Shown here piece by piece: positions 7,965-16,795 of a DNA stretch of 64,000 nt. The notes beneath the pieces were generated by a model that ran no database searches, was not told the origin of the DNA, and saw only the letters and a program-made list of their open reading frames with translations. Source of the stretch: Pseudomonas fluorescens (GTDB taxonomy: Bacteria; Pseudomonadota; Gammaproteobacteria; Pseudomonadales; Pseudomonadaceae); the NCBI RefSeq assembly GCF_001307275.1, contig NZ_CP012831.1, forward strand, positions 3,774,501 through 3,838,500. The letters run 5' to 3'. The position numbers and the translations under genes are program-made. Numbering within the stretch: position 1 is the stretch's first letter; each line of letters opens with the position of its first letter.

Positions 7965-8109
7965 CCAGTCCGTCCATGGGGCGCGCAAACGCCCGTCCCG
8001 CAGGGGCTGTAATCCTTTTGAGGTACAGCGCGAATACCTCCTTGGTGCGCTTATCGCCCATGGCGTGCGGCAGTAGGGTGAAGCCTCTGTCACTCACCGG
8101 GGAAGACGC

Positions 8110-9903
8110 ATGACAACAATAACAATGCGCGCCATCTTCAAGCCGCAGGCGCTGGCCGTCGCGGTGGCCTTGGGTTGCTCTGCCCAGGCGCAGGCCGTTT
8201 CATTCAACATTGGCGAGATCGAGGGTCAGTTCGATTCGTCGCTGTCCGTGGGCGCGAGCTGGGGCATGCGCGATGCCGACAAAGACCTGGTCGGCACGGT
8301 CAACGGCGGGCGAGGCCAATCCTCCACCGGTGATGACGGACGGCTGAATTTCAAGAAAGGCGAGACCTTTTCCAAAATCTTCAAGGGCCTGCACGACCTC
8401 GAGCTCAAGTACGGCGATACCGGTGTGTTCGTGCGTGGCAAGTACTGGTATGACTTCGAGCTCAAGGATGAGGGCCGCGAGTTCAAGGACATCAGCGACA
8501 GCAATCGCAAGGAAGGCGCCAAGTCCTCGGGGGCACAGATTCTCGATGCCTTCGTCTATCACAACTATTCCATCGCCGATTTGCCAGGCACCGTGCGCGC
8601 CGGCAAGCAGGTGGTCAGCTGGGGGGAAAGCACCTTCATCGGCAACTCCATCAACAGCATCAACCCGGTGGACGTGTCCGCGTTCCGTCGCCCCGGTGCG
8701 GAGATCAAGGAAGGCCTGATCCCGGTGAACATGCTGTTCGCCTCCCAGGGCCTGACCGACAAGCTCACCATCGAAGGTTTCTACCAGTTGGAGTGGGATC
8801 AGACCGTGGTGGATAACTGCGGCACGTTCTTCGGCAATGACGTGGTGGCCGATGGTTGCACCAGTGGTTACACCGTGGGCAGTCCGGCGATTGCGCCGTT
8901 CGTGCCCTTGACCCAGGCATTCGGCCAGGAGATCCAGGTGTCCAGCGAAGGGGTGATCATTCCCCGTGGCGGCGACCGCGACGCTCGCGACTCCGGCCAG
9001 TGGGGCACGGCGTTGCGCTGGCTCGGCGATGACACCGAGTATGGCCTGTACTTCATGAATTACCACAGCCGTACGCCTACCGTCGGGACCACCACGGCGG
9101 GGCTGTCGACGCTGGCGGCGTTGCCGGGAATGGTCGCGATCGCCAACGGCCTGGCCCCTGGCAGCGGTGCGGGTCTGGCGCAAAGCGTGATGCTGGGCCG
9201 TGGTGGGTACTACCTTGAATACCCGGAAGACATCCGCCTGTACGGCGCCAGTTTCTCCACGACGTTGCCCACCGGCACCGCCTGGACCGGGGAAGTCAGC
9301 TACCGTCCCAACGCGCCGGTGCAGGTCAATACCAACGACCTGACCCTGGCCCTGGTCAACCCGATTGCCGGTGGCGCGGCATCGCCCATCGCGACCGCAC
9401 CGGGAGCCGACAACACCGGTTACCGGCGCAAGGAAGTGACCCAGGTCCAGAGCACCCTGACGCACTTCTTCGATCAGGTGCTGGGGGCTGATCGCCTGAC
9501 CCTGGTCGGTGAGGCTGCGGTGGTGCATGTCGGTGGCCTGGAGTCCAAGGACAAGCTGCGTTATGGCCGTGACTCGGTCTATGGCCAATACGGCTTCCAG
9601 GGCGACACCGATGGTTTCGTCACCTCGACGTCCTGGGGCTACCGCGCCCGGGCGATTCTCGATTACTCCAACGTGATCGGCGGAGTGAACTTCAAGCCCA
9701 ATGTGTCCTGGTCCCACGACGTGGCCGGCTATGGCCCCAACGGTCTGTTCAACGAAGGCGCCAAGGCCATCAGCGTTGGTGTCGATGCCGATTACCGCAA
9801 CACCTACACCGCCAGCTTGAGCTACACCGACTTTTTTGGCGGCGATTACAACGTTCTCGAAGACCGCGATTTCCTCGCGCTGAGCTTCGGCGTGAACTTC
9901 TGA
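8110..9903 (+). CDS. DUF1302 family outer-membrane protein
   Basis: The 597-residue protein starts with a signal peptide (cleavage near residues 28-31, A-Q-A). It is rich in Gly, Ser, Asp and aromatic strands like a beta-barrel, and ends in Phe (S-F-G-V-N-F), the usual outer-membrane sorting end. It matches the DUF1302 proteins of Pseudomonas. These are paired with DUF1329 proteins and linked genetically to use or transport of hydrophobic substrates, but the function is unproven. GGGGAAGA before the ATG is the ribosome site. The DUF1329 gene follows after 22 bases. Confidence 0.88.
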   Translation: MTTITMRAIFKPQALAVAVALGCSAQAQAVSFNIGEIEGQFDSSLSVGASWGMRDADKDLVGTVNGGRGQSSTGDDGRLNFKKGETFSKIFKGLHDLELKYGDTGVFVRGKYWYDFELKDEGREFKDISDSNRKEGAKSSGAQILDAFVYHNYSIADLPGTVRAGKQVVSWGESTFIGNSINSINPVDVSAFRRPGAEIKEGLIPVNMLFASQGLTDKLTIEGFYQLEWDQTVVDNCGTFFGNDVVADGCTSGYTVGSPAIAPFVPLTQAFGQEIQVSSEGVIIPRGGDRDARDSGQWGTALRWLGDDTEYGLYFMNYHSRTPTVGTTTAGLSTLAALPGMVAIANGLAPGSGAGLAQSVMLGRGGYYLEYPEDIRLYGASFSTTLPTGTAWTGEVSYRPNAPVQVNTNDLTLALVNPIAGGAASPIATAPGADNTGYRRKEVTQVQSTLTHFFDQVLGADRLTLVGEAAVVHVGGLESKDKLRYGRDSVYGQYGFQGDTDGFVTSTSWGYRARAILDYSNVIGGVNFKPNVSWSHDVAGYGPNGLFNEGAKAISVGVDADYRNTYTASLSYTDFFGGDYNVLEDRDFLALSFGVNF

Positions 9904-9925
9904 TCTGGCTGACAAGGAAAACCCA

Positions 9926-11293
9926 ATGCGCAAGATGATCCTGCAATGCGGTGCCCTGGCCTTGAGCCTGCTGGCCGCGAACGTGATGGCGGCGGTTTCG
10001 CCGGAGGAAGCGAACAAACTGGGCACCAGCCTCACGCCGTTGGGCGCGGAAAAAGCCGGCAATGCCGATGGCTCGATCCCGGCCTGGACCGGTGGCATCG
10101 CGAAAAACGCCGGGGCGGTGGACAGCAAGGGCTTTTTGGCCGACCCGTTCGCCAATGAAAAACCGTTGTTCACCATCACTGCCGCGACCGTGGACAAGTA
10201 CAAGGACAAGCTCTCCGAAGGGCAGGTGGCGATGTTCAAACGCTACCCGGAGACCTACAAGATCCCGGTCTACCCGACCCATCGAAGTGTCGCGTTGCCG
10301 CCGGAAATCTACGAGTCGGCCAAGCGCAGCGCCCTCAACGTGACGTCCATCAACGACGGTAACGGCTTGTCCAACTTCACCGGCAACCGTTACTACGCCT
10401 TCCCGATTCCCAAGAACGGCGTGGAAGTCATATGGAACCACATCACCCGTTATCACGGCGGCAACCTGCGACGCATCATTACCCAGGCTACGCCACAGAC
10501 CAATGGCGGCTTCACGCCGATCCGCTTCGAAGAAGAAATCGCCGTGCCGTTCCTGATCAAGGATGCCGACCCGGAAAAGGCCAGTAACGTACTGACCTAT
10601 TTCAAGCAGGAGGTCACCGCCCCGGCACGCCTGGCCGGTAACGTGCTGCTGGTGCATGAAACCCTCGACCAAGTGAAGGAACCTCGCCTGGCCTGGATCT
10701 ACAACGCCGGCCAACGCCGTGTGCGTCGTGCCCCGCAAGTGGCCTACGACGGCCCGGGCACCGCCGCCGACGGGTTGCGCACCTCCGACAACTTCGACCT
10801 GTTTTCCGGCGCGCCGGACCGCTACGACTGGAAGCTGATCGGCAAGAAGGAAATGTACATCCCGTACAACAGCTACAAGCTTGATTCGCCCAGCCTCAAG
10901 TACGATGACGTGATCAAGGCCGGTCATATCAACCAGGACCTGACCCGCTATGAACTGCACCGGGTCTGGGAAGTGGTCGGGACGGTCAAGCCCAGCGAGC
11001 GGCATATCTACGCCAAACGCCACATGTACTTCGACGAAGACAGCTGGCAGGCGGCGCTGGTGGACCACTACGACGGTCGCGGTCAACTGTGGCGGGTGGC
11101 CGAAGGTCATGCCCAGTTCTACTACGACCATCAGAACCCGGGCTACACCCTGGAGGCGCTCTACGACATCATCGCCGGCCGCTACATCGCGCTGGGGATG
11201 AAGAACGAAGAGAAACACAGCTACGAGTACGGCTTCGAAGCCCGGGCAGCCGACTACACGCCGGCGGCGCTGCGTTCGACCGGGGTTCGGTAA
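9926..11293 (+). CDS. DUF1329 family periplasmic/outer-membrane-associated protein
   Basis: The 455-residue protein has a signal peptide ending near residue 22 (V-M-A-A), then the typical V-S-P-E-E-A-N-K-L-G start and the D-G-S-I-P-A-W-T-G-G motif of DUF1329. The fold is thought to be LolA/LolB-like, which would suit carrying a lipid-like ligand across the periplasm. It is co-transcribed with the DUF1302 barrel. The usual RND-type exporter and YCF48 genes found beside this pair elsewhere are absent here. Confidence 0.88.
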   Translation: MRKMILQCGALALSLLAANVMAAVSPEEANKLGTSLTPLGAEKAGNADGSIPAWTGGIAKNAGAVDSKGFLADPFANEKPLFTITAATVDKYKDKLSEGQVAMFKRYPETYKIPVYPTHRSVALPPEIYESAKRSALNVTSINDGNGLSNFTGNRYYAFPIPKNGVEVIWNHITRYHGGNLRRIITQATPQTNGGFTPIRFEEEIAVPFLIKDADPEKASNVLTYFKQEVTAPARLAGNVLLVHETLDQVKEPRLAWIYNAGQRRVRRAPQVAYDGPGTAADGLRTSDNFDLFSGAPDRYDWKLIGKKEMYIPYNSYKLDSPSLKYDDVIKAGHINQDLTRYELHRVWEVVGTVKPSERHIYAKRHMYFDEDSWQAALVDHYDGRGQLWRVAEGHAQFYYDHQNPGYTLEALYDIIAGRYIALGMKNEEKHSYEYGFEARAADYTPAALRSTGVR

Positions 11294-11334
11294 GGTCTGA
11301 CTGTTGGAAAGAGAACGGTAGCGAGTGGATTTAT

Positions 11335-11425
11335 CAGTGGGAGCAAGGCTTGCCCGCGATGGCCGCACCGCAGTCTGAAAGCTGAACCGCGTTATCGTTC
11401 ATCGCGGGCAAGCCTTGCTCCCACG
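11335..11425. repeat. REP pair, type A variant (GCAAGGCTTGCCCGC)
   Basis: Inverted units at about 11335-11364 and 11400-11425 share GTGGGAGCAAGGCTTGCCCGCGAT. They lie between the DUF1329 stop and a terminator. Confidence 0.88.
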
Positions 11426-11472
11426 GTGAATCCTTTCCCCACAAGGTTGTGCCTGACTTGATAATCGTGATC

Positions 11473-11503
11473 GACCGGCAGCCCCTCTGCCGGTCGTTTT
11501 TTT
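11473..11503 (+). terminator. Rho-independent terminator after DUF1302-DUF1329 operon
   Basis: GACCGGCAG (11473-11481) and CTGCCGGTC (11487-11495) form a 9-pair stem, followed by GTTTTTTT. Confidence 0.9.
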
Positions 11504-11592
11504 ATGAGCGACAATCAGCGCGCTGAATACTTCTCCAAAGGTCGGCGACACAGGACTAGGGTGGTGAGATAACAATAAACAGGATCACCCAC

Positions 11593-14142
11593 ATGACCGC
11601 CATGACTCCGTGTCCGGACCGTCCAGGATTGCTGCCTCGTCTGTCCTCGACACATCTGCCGCGGCGGTCCCTGAGCGAGCCGCTGCTGGCTTCCGAGGCG
11701 CGGGTCAAACTGCTCTGCGCGCCGGCGGGCAGCGGCAAGAGTGCGTTGTTCGCCGAGTGCTTCCTGCAAGCGCCCAGCGACTGTCGGCTGCATTGGTTGC
11801 CCTTGGGGGGCGTGGCGTTAAGCGCGGTGCAAATGTGCGAGCGCCTGGCGCAGACCCTCGGGCTGCCGGTGCTGGACGAAACGGGGTTGTTGGCCCACCT
11901 GGCGCGTTTGCAAACCCCCACCTGGTTATTCCTGGACGACTATTGCCGGGTGCCGAACCCCGAGCTGGACCAACTGCTCGACCGTTTGTTGAACACCAGC
12001 AGCCCGGCATTGCACCTGTGGTTGAATGGCCGCCGCCGCCCCCACTGCAACTGGCCGCGACTGTTGCTCGATGACGAACTGCACGAGTTTGATCCGCAGG
12101 CGTTGTTCTTCACCCCTGATGATGTCCAGCCACTGCTTCGTCATCTGCCCGGCCCCCAGGCTGCCCGCACGGCTCGCGAGGTGATTCAGCGCAATGGTGG
12201 CTGGTGTGCCGGTGTGCGCATCACCCTGCTCGAGCGCTGCGAATGGGCGCGCAGTCATGCGACACCGGGGCGGCCGGGGACCTTGCTCGACTACCTGGAG
12301 TACGAACTGTTCAGCACGCTGACTCCGGACCTGGCACAGGCCTGGCGCGTGCTGGCGCATCTGCCGCGGTTCAATGCCCGGCTGTGCGAGCACTTGTTCG
12401 GCGACACGGTGGGCGCCCAATGCCTGCCGTTGTTGCTGGAGCTGGGGTGTTTCATCGAGCCGTGGGAGCAGACCTCGGATTGGTTGCAAATCTTCCCGGC
12501 CCTGGCCCGGTTGGTGCGTGAAGAGCCCTGGTCCCAGGGGCGCTCCTGGCACCGCCGGGCCTGCCAGTGGTTTGCCGCCGAGCAGGACTGGCAAATGGCG
12601 TTCGAGCAAGCCATGTTGGCCGAGGAGTTCGAGACCGCGGTCAGTTTCTTGCAGCATTTGAATTTCGAGCACGTCTTGCAGCGCCGTAACGTGGTGTTGT
12701 TGCTGAGCTTGCACGATCAACAAGGCGAAGCGCTGACCCTTGATACGCCGCAGTCGGTGGGGTTGGTCACCGCTGCGCTGTTGTTCGCCGGACGCTTCGA
12801 TGAGGCGTCGACATGCATCGAGCAACTGGCCAGGTTTCTGCCGCAGCCTTCGGCCTGTCGGCAGCGACAGGTGCTGGCCAGGTGGCTGGTCTTGCGCGGC
12901 TGGTTGCTGCACCTCTCGGGCGATGGCGAACCGGCGCGCGAACATTTCCTCCAGGCCCAGGCCAGCCTGGACCCCGAGGCCTGGTCCCAACGGGTGCTGT
13001 GCCTGGGTGGGCTGACGCAGCAGGCGCTGCTGGCTGGCGAACTGGCCTCGGCCCAATGGATCAACCGCCAGGCGTTATGCCTGGCGCGTGCGCAGGGTTC
13101 GCTGGTCTTTGAAGGATTGCTGGAACTGGACCACGCCCAGGTCCTGGAGCAACGCGGCGCGCCGCATCGGGCCGATCATTTGCTGGCCGCTGTCCAGGCA
13201 CTGCTGGATAAACCGGGCCAGGACTTTTCTGCGCTGTTGGGACGGATTGCCTTGCGGCGCGGGCGCCTGGCGTTGCGCATGGGGTTTGAGGAACGGGCCG
13301 CCGAGCACTTTCAAACGGGCTTGGAAACGGGCCTGCACAGCCAGGACAAACAGGTGCTCTATGGCTTTCTCGGCAAGGCCTGCCTGGCTGCCAACCAGGG
13401 CGACTACGGCGAGGCCTTCATGCACCTGCGCGATGCCGAGCGGGTCATGCAGCAGCGCCACATTCCCGACACCGTTTACCGTGGCGTGTTGTTGCAAACC
13501 AGCTGCCAGTTCTGGTTGCAACAGGGGCGGGCGGAACTGGCCCATGAAGCCTTGACCCGCGTCTTGCGGCATTTTCGCGGACCCCAGGCCAAGCACGCGC
13601 CTCCCGCGACCCTGGAACTGATTGCGCGACTTGAATACCTGCTGGTGCTGGCCGAAGTCTACTTGCAGCGGGCGCAGGCGCCACAGGCGCGCCTGCAGGC
13701 CATGATCGCCCAGGCGCAGCACGGTGAAATGCACAGCCTGGAAGCCGAACTGCACCTGGTGCTGACGGAGGTCGTCTGGTTGTCCGGCGATCGTGCCCAG
13801 GCCCGCGCACTGCTGCAAGAGGGGCTCAAGCGAGTCACGTGCTGGCGGGCCCAGCAAGCGTTGTGCGAACTGCGCTTGCGCCAGCCCGAACTGTTGCGCT
13901 GGGGCCAATCGGCAGAACAGGCCGAGTCGCCTGTCACCGCCGAGGACACCTTGCTCAGTCATCGCGAGCTGGAGGTCCTGGAGCTGATTGCCCAAGGGCA
14001 TTCAAACCAGCAGATTGCCGAACAGTTGTTCATCTCGTTGCACACGGTGAAAACCCATGCGCGTCGCATCCACAGCAAGTTGGGTGTGCAACGACGTACC
14101 CAGGCGGTGGCAAAAGCCAAGGGCATGGGGGTGATGGGGTAG
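11593..14142 (+). CDS. MalT-like ATP-binding LuxR-family transcriptional activator
   Basis: The 849-residue protein has a Walker A loop A-P-A-G-S-G-K-S at 43-50 and a F-L-D-D-Y Walker B-like segment near residue 115. A long TPR-like helical middle follows (about 350-770), and a C-terminal LuxR helix-turn-helix (about 785-845: L-S-H-R-E-L-E-V-L-E then I-S-L-H-T-V-K-T-H). This is the MalT/STAND plan, in which ATP and an inducer trigger oligomerisation on DNA. It lies just after the DUF1302-DUF1329 operon, which is the likely target. The inducer is unknown. Confidence 0.9.
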   Translation: MTAMTPCPDRPGLLPRLSSTHLPRRSLSEPLLASEARVKLLCAPAGSGKSALFAECFLQAPSDCRLHWLPLGGVALSAVQMCERLAQTLGLPVLDETGLLAHLARLQTPTWLFLDDYCRVPNPELDQLLDRLLNTSSPALHLWLNGRRRPHCNWPRLLLDDELHEFDPQALFFTPDDVQPLLRHLPGPQAARTAREVIQRNGGWCAGVRITLLERCEWARSHATPGRPGTLLDYLEYELFSTLTPDLAQAWRVLAHLPRFNARLCEHLFGDTVGAQCLPLLLELGCFIEPWEQTSDWLQIFPALARLVREEPWSQGRSWHRRACQWFAAEQDWQMAFEQAMLAEEFETAVSFLQHLNFEHVLQRRNVVLLLSLHDQQGEALTLDTPQSVGLVTAALLFAGRFDEASTCIEQLARFLPQPSACRQRQVLARWLVLRGWLLHLSGDGEPAREHFLQAQASLDPEAWSQRVLCLGGLTQQALLAGELASAQWINRQALCLARAQGSLVFEGLLELDHAQVLEQRGAPHRADHLLAAVQALLDKPGQDFSALLGRIALRRGRLALRMGFEERAAEHFQTGLETGLHSQDKQVLYGFLGKACLAANQGDYGEAFMHLRDAERVMQQRHIPDTVYRGVLLQTSCQFWLQQGRAELAHEALTRVLRHFRGPQAKHAPPATLELIARLEYLLVLAEVYLQRAQAPQARLQAMIAQAQHGEMHSLEAELHLVLTEVVWLSGDRAQARALLQEGLKRVTCWRAQQALCELRLRQPELLRWGQSAEQAESPVTAEDTLLSHRELEVLELIAQGHSNQQIAEQLFISLHTVKTHARRIHSKLGVQRRTQAVAKAKGMGVMG

Positions 14143-14474
14143 CGGCAATGAGTGATTTGAAACCTAAGGAAGCTCTGAAAAAAACCGCATGTTAAGAAGT
14201 GAAAGGTCTGTAACCTGCTAGGTTACTGGGCTTTATCTTTTGGAGGGGAGCTTTTTTCGGCCATCCTTAGTGAAGGCGTAATTCATGTTTCAAGTTGGAC
14301 TATGGGCTTTTTATTTGGTTCTATAATAGAAGGATTGCCTAAAGCTAACTTGAAGGATTTTGGGTTGAAGTTGGTGTGCAAAACATTGTTTAGGGTTGGG
14401 TTGTAAGCGTTGGCTAGGATAATAGCTGCTCTCGCCTTGCTCTTTTTTGTATAGGAGGTTGTTATAGGTCTAAG
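14143..14474. other. AT-rich noncoding stretch, left edge of a low-GC patch
   Basis: Base composition drops sharply after the LuxR gene. No reading frame or RNA was recognised. AAGGAAGCTCTGAAAAAAAC near 14167 resembles AGAAAACTCTGAAGAAGG near 16375 at the far end of the patch and might be an insertion-sequence end remnant. Confidence 0.4.
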
Positions 14475-15479
14475 TTAGTTTTTGATGCGTTTGGAGATGC
14501 AACTGTCAATGTCGGTGATTTTGTCAATGCCACAGCTTGAAGTGTTTTTTATTGTTGATAGGCACTTTTCGCGCTCTTGAAAATTTGGGTTTTCTTCATA
14601 TTTTATACAGGTGCTTATTTGTGGGATGATTATGCTCGCCTCTCCTTTTTTTGGAGTGTTGTTGGATGGGTTGTATTTTTTGCTGAATTCAGTGCATATT
14701 TTTTTTGTTGTGATTTCTTGGCCGCACAAGTTGATAATGCATTGATCTTGTTGAGATTTTAAGTTAATGCAGTCGTTTCGGGCTTCGGTTGTTTTGGCTT
14801 TGTCATGTTCGGATTTTGTTTGTTTATCTTTGGCCAATTGTTCGTTCTCTTTTTTTTGAATCTCTCCCTGAACAATTGCTTCCCCTATGCTGTTCCATTC
14901 TCTGGACTCTGGTTTCGTGCCGATCTCGCTAGGGTTAAGTTTATTGAGTTTGGTGAAGCTCGGTTGAGGTGTCTCTTCAGAGGTTGCGGCGTCTAGCTTT
15001 TCAAACTTACGTTCTAAAGCTGCTGAGCGGTCAGCATCGCTCTGTTCCACTTCTTTGAAATGTTCGGCTAAGCTTTTTTTCTGTGCGGATTTCGCAGTGG
15101 TCTCTTCGGAGTTTTCATCTGCTTCCTTGATTTGATCTGCTAAAGAAACTTTAGTGGCGGGTTGCTTTAGTTCTTTTGTTGATTCATTTGTTGCGCACCA
15201 AGCGTATGTGACACCTTTACAGAACCAATAGCCTCTGCGGTTCTGTTTGCAGTCTGGGGCCTGTTTTTCAGTGGCGATTTTCACACATCCGTATGAGCTT
15301 ATGGCGTTCTCGATGGCGCTTTGGCTAGGGTATGCGGCATTCCTTCTCGCTAAGTTGAGATCTTTTTCTCCAACTATCTGAGCCTCTCCATACACAGGGG
15401 TTGCGGCGCTGGCTATCTGAACGTGTGTGGTCAGCACGATAGCCGCTAAAAGTGAAGTGGAATATTTATGCATCAACAT
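14475..15479 (-). CDS. Exported cysteine-rich protein of unknown function
   Basis: The 334-residue protein has a signal peptide (about residues 1-25, ending A-S-A). Twelve cysteines in the mature part are arranged as three groups of four: C65, C77, C87 and C95 with G-Y-W-F-C-K-G-V-T-Y-A-W-C between; four near 235-265; and four near the C-terminus. The middle is charged and likely helical. Paired cysteines suggest a disulfide-bonded periplasmic or surface protein. Its AT-rich codon use differs from neighbouring genes and suggests transfer. It follows the next gene upstream by only 5 bases, so they form an operon. No family was recognised. A start two codons later is possible. Confidence 0.7.
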   Translation of the reverse strand: MLMHKYSTSLLAAIVLTTHVQIASAATPVYGEAQIVGEKDLNLARRNAAYPSQSAIENAISSYGCVKIATEKQAPDCKQNRRGYWFCKGVTYAWCATNESTKELKQPATKVSLADQIKEADENSEETTAKSAQKKSLAEHFKEVEQSDADRSAALERKFEKLDAATSEETPQPSFTKLNKLNPSEIGTKPESREWNSIGEAIVQGEIQKKENEQLAKDKQTKSEHDKAKTTEARNDCINLKSQQDQCIINLCGQEITTKKICTEFSKKYNPSNNTPKKGEASIIIPQISTCIKYEENPNFQEREKCLSTIKNTSSCGIDKITDIDSCISKRIKN

Positions 15480-15484
15480 AGTTG

Positions 15485-16237
15485 CTACATCTCGGATATT
15501 AGTTGAGTGGTCCGTTCATAATACTTTCCTGTCTTGCCGTATTTTGCGAGGTATTTCTTAAGGTAGATCATTGCTTTTTTTGACTCGCCAGACATTTTCA
15601 GTGATTTGGCATAGTAATAGTAAAAGTCCTCGGGCAGATCCTGTTGACGGCGCTCAAGCATGGAAAAATACAGGAGTGACTCTTTGTATGAGTTGTTTTC
15701 GATTAGATTGGCAATTTTCTTCAAGATGATTTGTTGTGCGGTTTCATCATCAAGGTCGGCATATGGATCGCTGTCGATAAAAGAAAAATAACCATCGGTA
15801 TAATTCAGCGCCTCGCCTACGGTAGAGGGCGGTAGTTCCCTTTTGGAAGAGATTTGTAAAACGCAATTATCACTCTTGGGGATTTCGTCAGAAGAGAAGT
15901 AAAAATCAAGGTAGTATTCATTCCATCTTTCGTTGGCATTATTTAGCATGGGTAGTACTGATTGTTGTACGTTTGAGATGTGCAGTAAGGTTGTATTTTC
16001 TTTGAGGCGCTGCAGGTGGTCGCAGCTAATAATAAAGCCTCTGGGGTCTGTGGATGAGCTTTCTATTGTGTGGCGATACACATTATATTTATCGCGAAAA
16101 ACTTCTAGCTGTATTTCCTTGTTGACTTTAATTGCCAAGGAGGGGGGGAGGTCTTTGATTGACGTGTCTAGAGGGAGCTCTTGGCCAAGTGCGCTTAGTG
16201 AAAATAGTAGCGTTGATGTCAGAAATATTTTATTCAT
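15485..16237 (-). CDS. Exported protein of unknown function with TPR-like C-terminus
   Basis: The 250-residue protein has a short signal peptide (L-L-F-S-L-S-A-L-G-Q) and a mixed N-terminal part with two cysteines. The helical C-terminal part (about 165-250) looks like tetratricopeptide-type helix pairs (Y-Y-Y-Y-A-K-S-L-K-M-S-G). The ribosome site AAAAGGAA precedes ATG 16237. It is AT-rich like its operon partner. The function is unknown; partnership with the cysteine-rich exported protein is inferred from the 5-base spacing. Confidence 0.7.
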   Translation of the reverse strand: MNKIFLTSTLLFSLSALGQELPLDTSIKDLPPSLAIKVNKEIQLEVFRDKYNVYRHTIESSSTDPRGFIISCDHLQRLKENTTLLHISNVQQSVLPMLNNANERWNEYYLDFYFSSDEIPKSDNCVLQISSKRELPPSTVGEALNYTDGYFSFIDSDPYADLDDETAQQIILKKIANLIENNSYKESLLYFSMLERRQQDLPEDFYYYYAKSLKMSGESKKAMIYLKKYLAKYGKTGKYYERTTQLISEM

Positions 16238-16369
16238 GGGTTCCTTTTGGCTATGTTTTAATCTTTGCTATTAGTGTTGTTTGATTTATTGATTTTGTGC
16301 AGTTGACGCTGTATGGGTGAATCCTACTCCGCTCTTCATAGTTACGCCAATTTTTAAGTGGAACAAAAA

Positions 16370-16545
16370 ATCCTTTAGAAAACTCTGAAGAAGGCGTCCT
16401 GCATTTGGCAGAATAGCCTGACGCCACCCGCCGAGTTTTCCGATGAGCCAGACCCAGCGATGGAAGAGGCGCTGTACGAGACCACGATTCTGCGTCAGTT
16501 CGCTAGGCTGATCAATGCGCACAACTCGACCAACAGTAGTTTTTG
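16370..16545 (+). pseudogene. IS5-type transposase remnant
   Basis: The plus strand reads D-P-A-M-E-E-A-L-Y-E-T-T-I-L-R-Q-F-A-R-L at 16451-16510. This is the conserved N-terminal segment of IS5-group transposases, which normally continues into the catalytic core. Here it runs into a stop near 16545 and there is no DDE domain, so only about 35 codons remain. It marks past insertion at the right side of the AT-rich patch. A 90-codon frame on the other strand over the same bases is a shadow. Confidence 0.75.
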
Positions 16546-16795
16546 ATCGACTCACCATTTTTTAAATCGGCGGAGGCTGAAGGCAGCCAGAATACATGGC
16601 TACTTCAGACCATCCCTAACGCACGCTTACACTTGCCTTTTTTACAGTCGGGCGCTGGTCTGTGTATAACGGCCTGACTGAAGTTCAACTCTCAAGTTGC
16701 CGCTTCAGTTGACCGGATGCCATGTTGTTGCATCGCGCACCCCCCATAACGGCTTGAACAGGAAGTTCGAGCCCATGAAATGACAAGGATGTCTT

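Larger units (their letters stand above)
7471..8109. other. 639-base region without a convincing gene
   Basis: No recognised protein is encoded. On the minus strand it holds a strong terminator at 7676-7700 directly after a small cysteine-rich reading frame (7722-7964), listed separately. The part near 8090 carries GGGGAAGA, the ribosome site of the DUF1302 gene. No promoter was assigned. Confidence 0.5.

Noticed and set aside
8200..10239. 679-codon minus-strand open frame across the DUF1302 gene
   Set aside because: It is antisense to a well-supported outer-membrane protein gene, has repetitive shadow-type composition (Gly, Arg, His, Gln rich) and no start context.
9770..11368. 532-codon minus-strand frame over DUF1329
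   Set aside because: Shadow of the DUF1302/DUF1329 genes in GC-rich DNA; no family features.
16286..16558. 90-codon minus-strand frame
   Set aside because: It is the reverse of an IS5-type transposase remnant on the plus strand.
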